A stretch of 64,000 nucleotides of DNA from Cypionkella sinensis. GTDB taxonomy: Bacteria; Pseudomonadota; Alphaproteobacteria; Rhodobacterales; Rhodobacteraceae. The notes beneath the pieces were generated by a model, which was not told the origin of the DNA, searched no databases, and saw only the letters and a list, made by a program, of their open reading frames with translations. A program made the position numbers and the translations under genes. This document shows, piece by piece, positions 15,753 through 23,871 of the stretch (its first letter is position 1; every line of letters starts with the position of its first letter). Location: positions 434,001 through 498,000 of the forward strand of contig NZ_JBHRTO010000002.1 of NCBI RefSeq assembly GCF_042646385.1, given 5' to 3'.

Positions 15753-16373
15753 TCACCCCCAATTATAATTAAAACTCACGCTGATGCGATCTTCCTCGGC
15801 CATATTCATCGGCACCTCATGGCGCAGCCAGCTTTCCCACATCAGCACTTCGCCAGCCTCGGGCGTGCGGTAGATGAAGGTGCGCAACTCATCGCGCACC
15901 TTGGCCTTGCGCGGCGGGGCGGCCATCATCATCGGCAGCCGAGGGTCTTCAAACTTGATCGCGGATGTGCCCTTCGGCATCGTTACATAGGTGGTGCCCG
16001 AAATGACGCTGTGCGGGTGGATGTGTGAGCTGTGCATCCCGCCCTGCGGCAGAATGTTGATCCACAGGCTGTCGAGTTTCAGCTTTTTCTCGCCCAGATC
16101 GAATTGCAGATCCTTGGCGAAACCTTCGACATGCTTGTCTAAGCTCTTGACCAGCGCCTTGAAGATCGGAAACCGCCACGGCAGATCATCCAGCGAGGCA
16201 TAGCTGGTATAGCCCGCATAGCCGTGCTTTTCGCACCAATCCTGCCCGGCCTCGTCATCTTCGGCGATGGCAAGGCAAGAGTTTTCCAACTCTGCCAGAT
16301 CAACCGGCTTGCCCTGCTCGGCCAAAGCAGCGCGGTAGAGGCGGGTGACGAAAAGTGTTTCGATATTCGACAT
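15753..16373 (-). CDS. TIGR02466-family putative 2OG-Fe(II) oxygenase
   Basis: A 206-residue protein of the TIGR02466 type, with a predicted double-stranded beta-helix fold. Putative iron ligands are the histidines in 'GGMHSSHIHPHSVISGTTYV' and the late 'SWLRHEVPMN' histidine, with a candidate 2-oxoglutarate arginine in 'EEDRISVSFNYNW'. The substrate is unknown. The start at 16373 is supported by AGGA 6 nt upstream. The gene is on the lpxK strand but separated from it by 110 bp that contain the palindrome at 16465-16481. Confidence 0.78.
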   Translation of the reverse strand: MSNIETLFVTRLYRAALAEQGKPVDLAELENSCLAIAEDDEAGQDWCEKHGYAGYTSYASLDDLPWRFPIFKALVKSLDKHVEGFAKDLQFDLGEKKLKLDSLWINILPQGGMHSSHIHPHSVISGTTYVTMPKGTSAIKFEDPRLPMMMAAPPRKAKVRDELRTFIYRTPEAGEVLMWESWLRHEVPMNMAEEDRISVSFNYNWG

Positions 16374-16464
16374 GAGATGTCCTTTCTGCTGCGGGTATGG
16401 GGGCAAAGGTTAACAAAACCTGAACGACCCCCCTTTAACCCGTTGAATTCATTACCTGCGATTT

Positions 16465-16481
16465 GGTCCCGAGTTGGGACC
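16465..16481. repeat. GGTCCC/GGGACC palindrome behind lpxK
   Basis: GGTCCC (16465-16470), loop GAGTT, GGGACC (16476-16481). It lies 2 nt beyond the lpxK stop codon. The same 17-bp element with loop GCGTT lies right behind the hbd stop at 27471-27487, in the opposite orientation relative to its gene. No T-run is present. Confidence 0.65.
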
Positions 16482-16483
16482 GT

Positions 16484-17440
16484 TCAAATTCCCATCCGAT
16501 CAAAGGCTGCGTCGAGCGGGCCCCAATCCTCGATCCGCAGCCGCACGGGCAGTGTCAGCACCCGAGAACGGAAGGCCTCTGGCAGCCGCACCGCGTCCTT
16601 TTCCGTCGTCACCAGTTGCGCCCCCTTGGCGAAGGCCTCGATCTCAAGCCGCGCCAGCAAAGCCTCGGACAAGGGCTGGTGATCATCCAAAGCCTCGCCC
16701 CGCACCAGCACAGCACCCTCACCGCGCAGGGTGGCGAAGAATTTCTCGGGCCGCCCGATCCCGGCGAAAGCCAGCACCCGCTCGCCCGCCCAATCCATCC
16801 CCATCCGCAGCACTTCCAGCCGCCCCCGCAGAAGCGGCACGCCTTGCACCGCAAAGCCGTCGCCAATCGCCAGCACGAAATCGGCCCGCTTGAGACCCAC
16901 CGCAGCCGGTTCCCGCAGCGGTCCGGCGGGAATACAGCGGCCATTGCCAAAGCCGACGGCGGCATCGACCACGACAATCGAGATGTCCTTCACCACCGCG
17001 GGGTTCTGAAAGCCGTCGTCCAGCAAGATCACCTCAGCCCCCGCGGCCTCGGCAGCCTGCACGCCCGCCGCGCGATCCTTGGCGACCCAGACATCGCAGA
17101 AGGCCGCCAGCAGCAGCGGCTCATCCCCCACCTGATCGGCCCGATGCCCCGATGCCACCTGCACCGGCCCGGCGAGGCTGCCGCCGTGCCCGCGGCTGAC
17201 CACCGCGACTCGCCGCCCGCGTGCGATCAGCCGTTCGATCAGCGCCATCGTGGTCGGAGTCTTGCCGGTGCCACCTGCATTGATATTGCCGATGCAGATC
17301 ACTGGCACCGAAGCCTGATACCCCGCCCGGCGCAATCGCCGCGCCGTGGCTGCGGCATAGACCCAGCCCAAAGGCGCCAACAGCCGCGCCCATAGGCCCG
17401 GTCGATCCGCAGGATTGCGCCAAAACCCCGGTTCCCGCAT
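16484..17440 (-). CDS. lpxK: Tetraacyldisaccharide 4'-kinase
   Basis: A 318-residue inner-membrane-associated kinase that phosphorylates the 4' position of the lipid A disaccharide. A hydrophobic N-terminal helix carries the sequence around 'WARLLAPLGWVYAAA', followed by the Walker A 'GNINAGGTGKTPT' and 'VVSRGHGG', then 'LLDDGFQNPAV' with the conserved Asp pair. Its ATG overlaps the waaA-like stop by one base (TGATG), so the DUF4170-waaA-lpxK operon is translationally coupled. Confidence 0.95.
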   Translation of the reverse strand: MREPGFWRNPADRPGLWARLLAPLGWVYAAATARRLRRAGYQASVPVICIGNINAGGTGKTPTTMALIERLIARGRRVAVVSRGHGGSLAGPVQVASGHRADQVGDEPLLLAAFCDVWVAKDRAAGVQAAEAAGAEVILLDDGFQNPAVVKDISIVVVDAAVGFGNGRCIPAGPLREPAAVGLKRADFVLAIGDGFAVQGVPLLRGRLEVLRMGMDWAGERVLAFAGIGRPEKFFATLRGEGAVLVRGEALDDHQPLSEALLARLEIEAFAKGAQLVTTEKDAVRLPEAFRSRVLTLPVRLRIEDWGPLDAAFDRMGI

Positions 17441-18630
17441 CAGCTTTCCCCATCCAGCACGCCGCGCGCGAAATCGACCACGCGGTCGGTGACCTCGACC
17501 CCGTCCGAGGCCAAAGTCCAGGCCGCCTGCGCCAACCGCGCCGCGCGATCCGGGGCAAGAAGATCGCTGAGCGCATCACCAAGATCGCCCGCAGAGCCGA
17601 CCGCCCGCGCCGCCTGCGCGGCCCCCAAGCGGCCGAACACGCTGCCATATCCGCCTGGCCTTGGCCCGTAGATGATGGCCGAGCCCAAGGCCGCAGGCTC
17701 CATCGGGTTGCGCGCGCAGCCCTCGCCCAGCAATGACCCGCCTAGGTAGCTGACGGGTGCCAGCCGATACCACAACCCATATTCCACAGCCGAATCCGCG
17801 ATGTAAACCTCGGTTTCGGCATCCGGCTCTTGATCAAGGCCGCGCTGCGCCACGGTCCAACCTTCGGCGGCTTCGATCGCAGCAGCCAGTTCCGCCCCCC
17901 GCGCCGGGTCTTGCGGCACCAGAATAAGCAGCAACCGATGTGCCAGCCGCAGGGCCGAGCGGTGCGCCGCGATCACCGCAGCCTCCTCTGCCGCTGGCAC
18001 ATCCACCGCCAGCCACACCGGGCGCGTCGCCATCAGCGCCGCCAGCGCCGCGCGTTCGGGTTCGTGATAGCTGAGCGCCGCCGATGGCTCCTCCATCCGG
18101 CCCGAGACGGCGACTTCTGGCGCGCCCGCACGACGAAAGGCACGGGCGGCGGCTTCATCCACCGCCAGCACCTGCCGCACCGATTGCAAGGCCTGACGCA
18201 TCAGACCCGGATACCAGCCCTCGCGCGCCTTGAGCAGAAACGGCGCGCGGGCATCCACCATGATCATCGGCAAGCGACGTTCGGCAGCCTCTAGCATCAG
18301 GGCGGGGCGCACCTCGCCCTCGGCGATGATCGCCAAAGCCGGGGCCCAATGCGCCAGAAACGCCCGCGCCTCGGCTGGGGTGTCGGGCGGCGGCGGCTGA
18401 TGCAGCATATCGGCGGTCAGCGGCACCGCATCGGGACAGGTCAGCAGCACCGTCACGCCCAATTCTTCGACCAGCCGCAACGCCAGTTGCCGCAAGCCGC
18501 GCGCGCAGCCCAACTCAGCCGCGTGCAGCCAGATTAGATCGCCCGCAGGCCGAGCTGGCCGCGCCGCCTCGATGCCAGACGCGCGGCGTCCGGTCAGGTT
18601 ATACAGCGTGCGGCCTAGCGAAAGTGCCAT
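17440..18630 (-). CDS. Kdo transferase-like glycosyltransferase (WaaA family, atypical active site)
   Basis: A 396-residue protein related to 3-deoxy-D-manno-octulosonic acid transferase. The C-terminal half keeps the family pattern: 'VSYLGGSLLGEGCARNPMEPAALGSAIIYGP'. The N-terminal half is divergent. Where canonical WaaA has an '(S/A)VGE' motif carrying the catalytic glutamate, this protein reads 'WLHAAELGCARGL', so the Gly-Glu pair is absent and a glutamate lies two residues earlier. Position between DUF4170 and lpxK supports a lipid A-core role, but it may be a paralogue with altered or no Kdo-transferase activity. I therefore give no gene symbol. Confidence 0.75.
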   Translation of the reverse strand: MALSLGRTLYNLTGRRASGIEAARPARPAGDLIWLHAAELGCARGLRQLALRLVEELGVTVLLTCPDAVPLTADMLHQPPPPDTPAEARAFLAHWAPALAIIAEGEVRPALMLEAAERRLPMIMVDARAPFLLKAREGWYPGLMRQALQSVRQVLAVDEAAARAFRRAGAPEVAVSGRMEEPSAALSYHEPERAALAALMATRPVWLAVDVPAAEEAAVIAAHRSALRLAHRLLLILVPQDPARGAELAAAIEAAEGWTVAQRGLDQEPDAETEVYIADSAVEYGLWYRLAPVSYLGGSLLGEGCARNPMEPAALGSAIIYGPRPGGYGSVFGRLGAAQAARAVGSAGDLGDALSDLLAPDRAARLAQAAWTLASDGVEVTDRVVDFARGVLDGES

Positions 18631-18643
18631 AAAGAACGGTCGC

Positions 18644-18889
18644 TTACGCGCCCATCTCCTCGGTCAGCGAGCCCGGCACACCTTCTTCGCGCAGACGGTG
18701 AATATGGGCGATGAAATAGCGCATATGGGCATTGTCGACTGTGCGCTGCGCCTCGGCCTTCCAAGCACCGAAGGCAGTCGCATAGTCAGGATACATGCCC
18801 ACGATATGAATCTGGCTGACATCCTTGAACACATTCTTTTGCGGGCTGACGAGTTCGCCGCCAAACACCAGATGAAGACGCTGCGCCAT
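18644..18889 (-). CDS. DUF4170 protein
   Basis: An 81-residue soluble protein of the DUF4170 family ('LHLVFGGELVSPQKNVFKDVSQIHIVGMYPDYATAFGAW'), no known function. It begins at the ATG at 18889, with AGGA about 10 nt upstream. It is the first gene of the DUF4170-waaA-lpxK operon, 13 bp ahead of the waaA-like gene. Its repeated occurrence beside lipid A genes in Rhodobacteraceae suggests a role in outer membrane biogenesis (inference). Confidence 0.85.
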   Translation of the reverse strand: MAQRLHLVFGGELVSPQKNVFKDVSQIHIVGMYPDYATAFGAWKAEAQRTVDNAHMRYFIAHIHRLREEGVPGSLTEEMGA

Positions 18890-18960
18890 GCTTGAGGATT
18901 CCTGATTGCTGCACCACCGCGCAAGGTAACGGCTGCGCGGGCTTGGTTCAAGGGCGGAAG

Positions 18961-18996
18961 GGGGGGCAGGGGGGACGCATGTCCCCCCTGCCCCCC
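18961..18996. terminator. Very GC-rich 16-bp stem-loop between parC and DUF4170
   Basis: The 16 bases 18961-18976 (GGGGGGCAGGGGGGAC) pair perfectly with 18981-18996 around GCAT. It lies 33 nt beyond the parC stop on the minus strand and 71 nt before the DUF4170 start. No T-run follows. The two G6 runs on one strand and C6 runs on the other also give G-quadruplex potential. A strong block to parC read-through is the simplest role. Confidence 0.7.
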
Positions 18997-19029
18997 CTTG
19001 CCCCGGCCTTGCTGCGGGAGCGATGCGGT

Positions 19030-21333
19030 TCAGTTGAAGCGATTGTCGCGCGGGAAGCCACGCGGGGCCATTCGGCCTGCCGTGGCGCGCGCGCCGATCC
19101 ATTCGGCCAGATCGGTTTCGGTCCGGGTGCGGCCTGCCGGGTCTTTCCAGGCAAGGCCAGCGGCCAGAACAAAGGTGGTGGCATCCGACAGCCCGCCATC
19201 CTTGTATTTCTGCAAGCGCACGCCCTTGCCTTTGGCCATTTCCGGCAGTTCGGTCAGCGGGAACACCAGCACCTTGCGGTTATCACCCACCACCGCGACA
19301 TGATCGCCCTGCACCTTGCGGCAGATCGCGGTTTTCACGCCAGCACCAAGAGTCAGCACCTGCTTACCCGTCCGCGTCTGGGCCAGAACCTCATCCGAGG
19401 CGACGATAAAGCCATCACCGGCGCTGGAGGCCACCAGCAGCTTTTCACCGGGGCGGAAGATTTGCAGATCCACAATCTCGGAATCATTCGGCAGATCGAC
19501 CATAAGGCGCACGGGTTCCCCCATGCCGCGCCCGCCGGGCAGGTTGACCCCGATCAGCGTGTAGAAGCGACCGTTGGCACCAATCAGCAGGATCTTGTCG
19601 GTGGTCTCGGCATGGAAGGCAAAGCGGGCGGCATCGCCATCCTTGAACTTCTGTTCTGCCGAAAGGTCCACATGGCCCTTCAATGCCCTGATCCAGCCCA
19701 TTTGCGAGCAGACCACGGTGATCGGTTCGCGCTCGATCATCGCTTCAAAGCTGACTTCCTCGACCTCGCCCGCCTCGGCGAAAGCAGTGCGCCGCTTGCC
19801 GATCACGGTGTCTTTGCCAAAGCGCTTGCGGATGTCGTCCAACTCGACGCCGATCTGCTTCCATTGCAGCCGGTCGCTGTCGAGCAGATCGGCCAATCCC
19901 GCGCGTTCGGCCATCAAGGCGTCACGCTCGGCGATCAGTTCCATTTCTTCCAGACGGCGCAACGAGCGCAGGCGCATGTTCAGGATGGCTTCGGCCTGAA
20001 CCTCGGTCAACTCGCCATCGCCGGGTTTCGGCGGCACATAGTCTTTCTCGGACATCGCGCGCTTGTGCGGCTTGCCCCAATGTTCGGCCATCAAAGCGGC
20101 TTTGGGATCATCGTCATAGCGGATGATGTCGATCACGCGATCCAGATTCAGGAAGGTGATGATGAAACCTTCCAGCACCTCAAGCCGGTGGTCGATCTTT
20201 TCCATCCGGTGCTGGCTGCGGCGTTGCAACACATCGCGGCGATGATCGAGAAAGGCGCGCAACACTTCCTTGAGGCTGCACACTTTCGGCTGCCGCCCGT
20301 CGATCAGCACGTTCATGTTCAGACTGAAGCGGGCCTCAAGGTCTGAGGTCTTGAACAGTGCCGCCATCAGCATATCGGCCTCAACCGTGCGCGAGCGGGG
20401 TTCCAGCACGATGCGGATGTCATCGGCGGATTCGTCGCGCACATCGGCCAGCAGCGGCACTTTCTTGGTCTGGATCAGTTCGGCAAGCTTTTCGATCAGC
20501 TTGGATTTCTGCACCTGATACGGGATCTCGGTGATCACGATCTGCCAAGTGCCACGGCCCAAGTCTTCGACCTGCCATTTCGCCCGCGTGCGGAAGCTGC
20601 CGCGCCCGGTGCGATAGGCTTCGATCATCGTGGCGCGGGGTTCGATCATCACGCCGCCGGTGGGGAAATCGGGGCCGGGGATGATCTCGACCAAGGCCTC
20701 ATCGCTGATCGCGGGATCGGCCATCATGGCGTGACAGCCCAGAATCAATTCATCGAGGTTGTGCGGCGGAATGTTGGTGGCCATGCCAACCGCGATCCCT
20801 GACGAGCCATTGGCCAGCAGGTTCGGGAAGGCGGCGGGCATCACCACGGGTTCTTCCAGCGTGCCGTCATAGTTGGGGCGGAAATCGACCGCGTTTTCGG
20901 TCAACCCCTCCATCAATGTCTCGGCAATCGCGGTCAGGCGGGCTTCGGTATAACGGGAGGCTGCCGGATTATCGCCGTCGATGTTGCCAAAGTTGCCTTG
21001 GCCATCGACCAGCGGATAGCGGACGTTGAAATCCTGCGCGAGCCGCGCCATCGCATCGTAAATCGCAGCGTCGCCATGCGGGTGATAGTTGCCCATCACG
21101 TCGCCAGATATTTTTGCAGACTTACGGAACGCAGAGGTCGCTGAAAGCTTTAGCTCTCGCATAGCGTAAAGGATACGGCGATGAACCGGTTTCAGACCAT
21201 CCCGCGCATCGGGCAAGGCCCGGTGCATGATCGTCGACAAGGCATAGGTCAGATAGCGTTCGCCAATCGCGCGGGCCAAAGGCTCGGCAAGGGTTACAGA
21301 CTCTATCTTGGGGTCATCATCGGGTTCGGACAT
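19030..21333 (-). CDS. parC: DNA topoisomerase IV subunit A
   Basis: A 767-residue type IIA topoisomerase subunit that decatenates chromosomes with ParE. The breakage-reunion domain includes 'LPDARDGLKPVHRRILYAM' and the catalytic tyrosine Y128 in 'AASRYTEARL'. The C-terminal domain is short and lacks a clear GyrA-box, which with the length favours ParC over GyrA. At the quinolone-determining region the sequence is HPHGDAAIYDAM, with Ala89 where E. coli has Ser80 and Asp93 where it has Glu84. Nothing resembling a ribosome binding site is obvious before the ATG. Confidence 0.94.
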   Translation of the reverse strand: MSEPDDDPKIESVTLAEPLARAIGERYLTYALSTIMHRALPDARDGLKPVHRRILYAMRELKLSATSAFRKSAKISGDVMGNYHPHGDAAIYDAMARLAQDFNVRYPLVDGQGNFGNIDGDNPAASRYTEARLTAIAETLMEGLTENAVDFRPNYDGTLEEPVVMPAAFPNLLANGSSGIAVGMATNIPPHNLDELILGCHAMMADPAISDEALVEIIPGPDFPTGGVMIEPRATMIEAYRTGRGSFRTRAKWQVEDLGRGTWQIVITEIPYQVQKSKLIEKLAELIQTKKVPLLADVRDESADDIRIVLEPRSRTVEADMLMAALFKTSDLEARFSLNMNVLIDGRQPKVCSLKEVLRAFLDHRRDVLQRRSQHRMEKIDHRLEVLEGFIITFLNLDRVIDIIRYDDDPKAALMAEHWGKPHKRAMSEKDYVPPKPGDGELTEVQAEAILNMRLRSLRRLEEMELIAERDALMAERAGLADLLDSDRLQWKQIGVELDDIRKRFGKDTVIGKRRTAFAEAGEVEEVSFEAMIEREPITVVCSQMGWIRALKGHVDLSAEQKFKDGDAARFAFHAETTDKILLIGANGRFYTLIGVNLPGGRGMGEPVRLMVDLPNDSEIVDLQIFRPGEKLLVASSAGDGFIVASDEVLAQTRTGKQVLTLGAGVKTAICRKVQGDHVAVVGDNRKVLVFPLTELPEMAKGKGVRLQKYKDGGLSDATTFVLAAGLAWKDPAGRTRTETDLAEWIGARATAGRMAPRGFPRDNRFN

Positions 21334-21490
21334 GGATGTGGTGTAGTGCCGGCCTGCGATCTGGTCCAGCCAGAAAAAGCATCGGGCAGGACGGCAGGGA
21401 TGGCCGAGGGGGGAAGAATCGCTGTTTTTTCCACTCTACACCGCGTAGGCTCGTGCTATGGGTGCAGCACTTCAGTGGGGTGCCGGCGAG

Positions 21491-21991
21491 ATGTTTAAAC
21501 TGACCTTTTTCCTTTGCGCTGGTCTTTATGCAGCGATGATTTTTGGTGGGGCCAACCATGGTCAGCAACGGTTTGGCTTGATGGCCCAGCCAACTGCGCC
21601 TGAGACCCCAGCCGCGCGCACAGTGCAAGCTGCGCCTGTTGTGGCAGAGATCGCGCCGCAACCCGCCACGCCGGTGGTGGCCAGTCTGACGCAAGCCGCC
21701 TTTGTGCCCGATGCGCCGCTGATGGCGGCGACACCGGCGGTTGTAACGCCCGCAAGCGCGGCGGAAGCCAGCGCGCCCGATCTGACGCCGGGCGTTTTGA
21801 TGGTGGTGAACACGAAATCGGCCAATGTGCGGTCAGGCCCCGGTCAGGATTTTGATGTGGTGGGGCGTCTGGGTCGCGGCGAATCTGTGCTGGTGGTGGT
21901 GCAGGGCGAGGGTGCGGATGGCTGGTCGCTGATCCGAATCGAAGGCGATGGCGTTGAGGGCTATATCGCCAGCCGCTTGCTGAGCGAGTGA
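21491..21991 (+). CDS. Exported protein with C-terminal bacterial SH3 domain
   Basis: A 166-residue protein: N-terminal signal or anchor (MFKLTFFLCAGLYAAMIFGG), an Ala/Pro/Thr-rich linker (about 30-100), then an SH3b domain (about 105-164) with the typical 'VNTKSANVRSGPGQDFDVVGRLGRGE' start and 'GWSLIRIEGDGVEGYIASRLL' end. Such domains bind peptidoglycan or other envelope ligands. The start at 21491 is preferred because it begins the hydrophobic segment. An ATG 11 codons earlier is possible. Divergent from parC. Confidence 0.82.
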   Translation: MFKLTFFLCAGLYAAMIFGGANHGQQRFGLMAQPTAPETPAARTVQAAPVVAEIAPQPATPVVASLTQAAFVPDAPLMAATPAVVTPASAAEASAPDLTPGVLMVVNTKSANVRSGPGQDFDVVGRLGRGESVLVVVQGEGADGWSLIRIEGDGVEGYIASRLLSE

Positions 21992-22080
21992 GTTTCGGCA
22001 AGCAGTCGTTCTGCAACTGAGAGATTGTCGAAACCTGCGCCAGCCCTTACCAAGGGGAAAACCCAAAAAGGGCAGCAGGC

Positions 22081-22905
22081 ATGGAACGCACGATTTTGAT
22101 CACCGGATGCTCGTCGGGCATCGGTCTGGACGCCGCACGCGGCCTGAAAGCGCGGGGCTGGCGGGTGTTTGCCACCTGTCGGCAAGAGCCTGATTGCGAA
22201 CGGCTTCGCGCCGAGGGGCTGGAGAGTTTCGTGCTGGACTACGCCGATGAGGCGAGCGTCGAGGCAGCGGTGGTCGAGGTGGTGGCGCGCACGGGTGGCA
22301 GGCTGGATGCGCTTTACAACAATGGCGCTTTTGCCTGTCCCGGCGCGGTGGAAGACCTGCCGCGTGGCGCGCTGCGGTCGATTTTTGAAACCAATCTGTT
22401 TGGCTATCACGACCTGACGCGCCGGGTGATTCCGCTGATGCGGGCGCAGGGCGGCGGGCGGATTATCAACTGCTCGTCGGTGCTTGGGCTGGTGGCGCTG
22501 AAATGGCGCGGCGCTTACGTGGCGACGAAATTCGCCATGGAGGGGCTGACGGATGTGCTGCGCATCGAGATGGCCGATACCGGCATCAAGGTGATCCTGA
22601 TCGAGCCGGGGCCGATCGGCACCGCGATCCGGGAAAAGGCGATCCCGCATTTTGAGCGTTGGATTGATTGGCAAAACTCGGCCCGCGCGGCAGAATACGC
22701 GTCCTTGCGCGGGCGGCTTTACGAGGCTGGCCCCAAGGATCGGTGGGAGCTTCCAGCATCCGCCGTCACCGAAAAGCTGATCCACGCGCTGGAATCGGCC
22801 CGCCCGAAACCGCGCTATTACGTCACCACGCCGACCCATCTGATGGGCTTTGCGCGGCGTATCCTGCCGACATGGGCGCTGGATTGGATGATCTCGAAGG
22901 GCTGA
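22081..22905 (+). CDS. Short-chain dehydrogenase/reductase (SDR)
   Basis: A 274-residue classical SDR. The cofactor motif TGCSSGIG is at residues 8-15. The usual NNAG appears as NNGA in 'LYNNGAFACPG'. The catalytic Ser is in 'IINCSSVLG' and the Tyr-Lys pair in 'YVATKFAMEG'. The basic residue after the glycine motif ('ATCRQEPD') suggests NADP preference. The substrate is unknown. AGGGC-type purines lie upstream of the ATG. Confidence 0.88.
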   Translation: MERTILITGCSSGIGLDAARGLKARGWRVFATCRQEPDCERLRAEGLESFVLDYADEASVEAAVVEVVARTGGRLDALYNNGAFACPGAVEDLPRGALRSIFETNLFGYHDLTRRVIPLMRAQGGGRIINCSSVLGLVALKWRGAYVATKFAMEGLTDVLRIEMADTGIKVILIEPGPIGTAIREKAIPHFERWIDWQNSARAAEYASLRGRLYEAGPKDRWELPASAVTEKLIHALESARPKPRYYVTTPTHLMGFARRILPTWALDWMISKG

Positions 22906-22972
22906 TCGGCGTTTTGCAGTTCGCTTTTCCGCATCAAGCGCCTAAATCAGGGGCAACGCGAAAGGAAACCGC

Positions 22973-23182
22973 ATGTTCAGCGACCCTATCTTCATCATTG
23001 GTGTGCTTGCCTGCTTTTTGGTGCTGATCATTCTGATGATCGGTATTGGCAGCTTCGCCAAAGGCGGCGAGTTCAACCGCAAACACTCTAACCGCTTGAT
23101 GCGATACAGAATTATCGCGCAGGCCGGGGCGGTGATCATCATCGTCGGCTACGCCTGGTGGCGCAGCCGGGGGGGCAACTGA
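22973..23182 (+). CDS. Small twin-transmembrane HIG1-domain protein
   Basis: A 69-residue membrane protein: TM1 about 7-28, the HIG1 motif region 'KGGEFNRKHSNRLMRYRIIAQ' shortened in the centre, and TM2 about 50-63. HIG1 proteins associate with cytochrome oxidase or respiratory supercomplexes in mitochondria and alphaproteobacteria. AAAGGA lies 6 nt before the ATG. Its stop overlaps the start of the adenosyltransferase gene by one base (TGATG). Confidence 0.82.
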   Translation: MFSDPIFIIGVLACFLVLIILMIGIGSFAKGGEFNRKHSNRLMRYRIIAQAGAVIIIVGYAWWRSRGGN

Positions 23183-23754
23183 TGGTCGTTCTGTCGAAGA
23201 TCTACACCAAAACGGGTGACAAGGGCGAAACGGCCTTGGGCAATGGCGCGCGGGTGCCGAAACATTCGGCGCGGGTCAATGCCTATGGCACGGTGGACGA
23301 AACCAATGCGACGGTCGGGCTGGCGCGGCAACATGCCAGCGGCGAAATCGACGCCGCCTTGCAGCGGATTTCCAACGATCTGTTCGATCTGGGTGCCGAT
23401 CTTTGCACCCCGGATATCGAGAATGATGCCACCGCCCCCTACCCGCGCCTGCGGATGATCGCGGCGCAAGTAGCGCGGCTGGAATCCGAAATTGACACGA
23501 TGAACGCGCGCCTCACCCCGCTGCGCAGCTTTATCCTGCCCGGGGGAAGCGCCTTGGCGGCGCAGTTGCACCTGTGCCGCACAGTGTCGCGGCGGGCCGA
23601 GCGGCTGGTGGTGGAACTGGCAGCCACCGAAGTGGTGAACCCCGAGGCGGTGAAATACCTCAACCGGTTGTCGGATTGGTTTTTTGTGGCGGGCCGGATC
23701 GCGAATAATGATGGCCAAGACGACGTGTTGTGGGTGCCGGGATTGACGCGCTAG
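23182..23754 (+). CDS. Cob(I)yrinic acid a,c-diamide / cob(I)alamin adenosyltransferase, PduO type
   Basis: A 190-residue ATP:corrinoid adenosyltransferase making adenosylcobalamin. Diagnostic segments are 'KIYTKTGDKGETALGNG' (ATP site), 'NAYGTVDETNATVGLA', 'CRTVSRRAERLVVEL' and 'YLNRLSDWFFVAGR'. Adenosylcobalamin is the cofactor of methylmalonyl-CoA and ethylmalonyl-CoA mutases, so it serves the same pathway as Mcd (35945). The ATG at 23182 overlaps the HIG1 stop. GGGGGG precedes it. Confidence 0.93.
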   Translation: MVVLSKIYTKTGDKGETALGNGARVPKHSARVNAYGTVDETNATVGLARQHASGEIDAALQRISNDLFDLGADLCTPDIENDATAPYPRLRMIAAQVARLESEIDTMNARLTPLRSFILPGGSALAAQLHLCRTVSRRAERLVVELAATEVVNPEAVKYLNRLSDWFFVAGRIANNDGQDDVLWVPGLTR

Positions 23755-23871
23755 ACGCGACGTCCCGCCGCAAATTTCTGTCGGTTTTGGTCTGTTACCC
23801 AAGCCCTCAACACGATATGAGGTCTGCGAGAGCTTGGGCGGCCTTCGGGCCATTGAACGGAGATATGCGCG

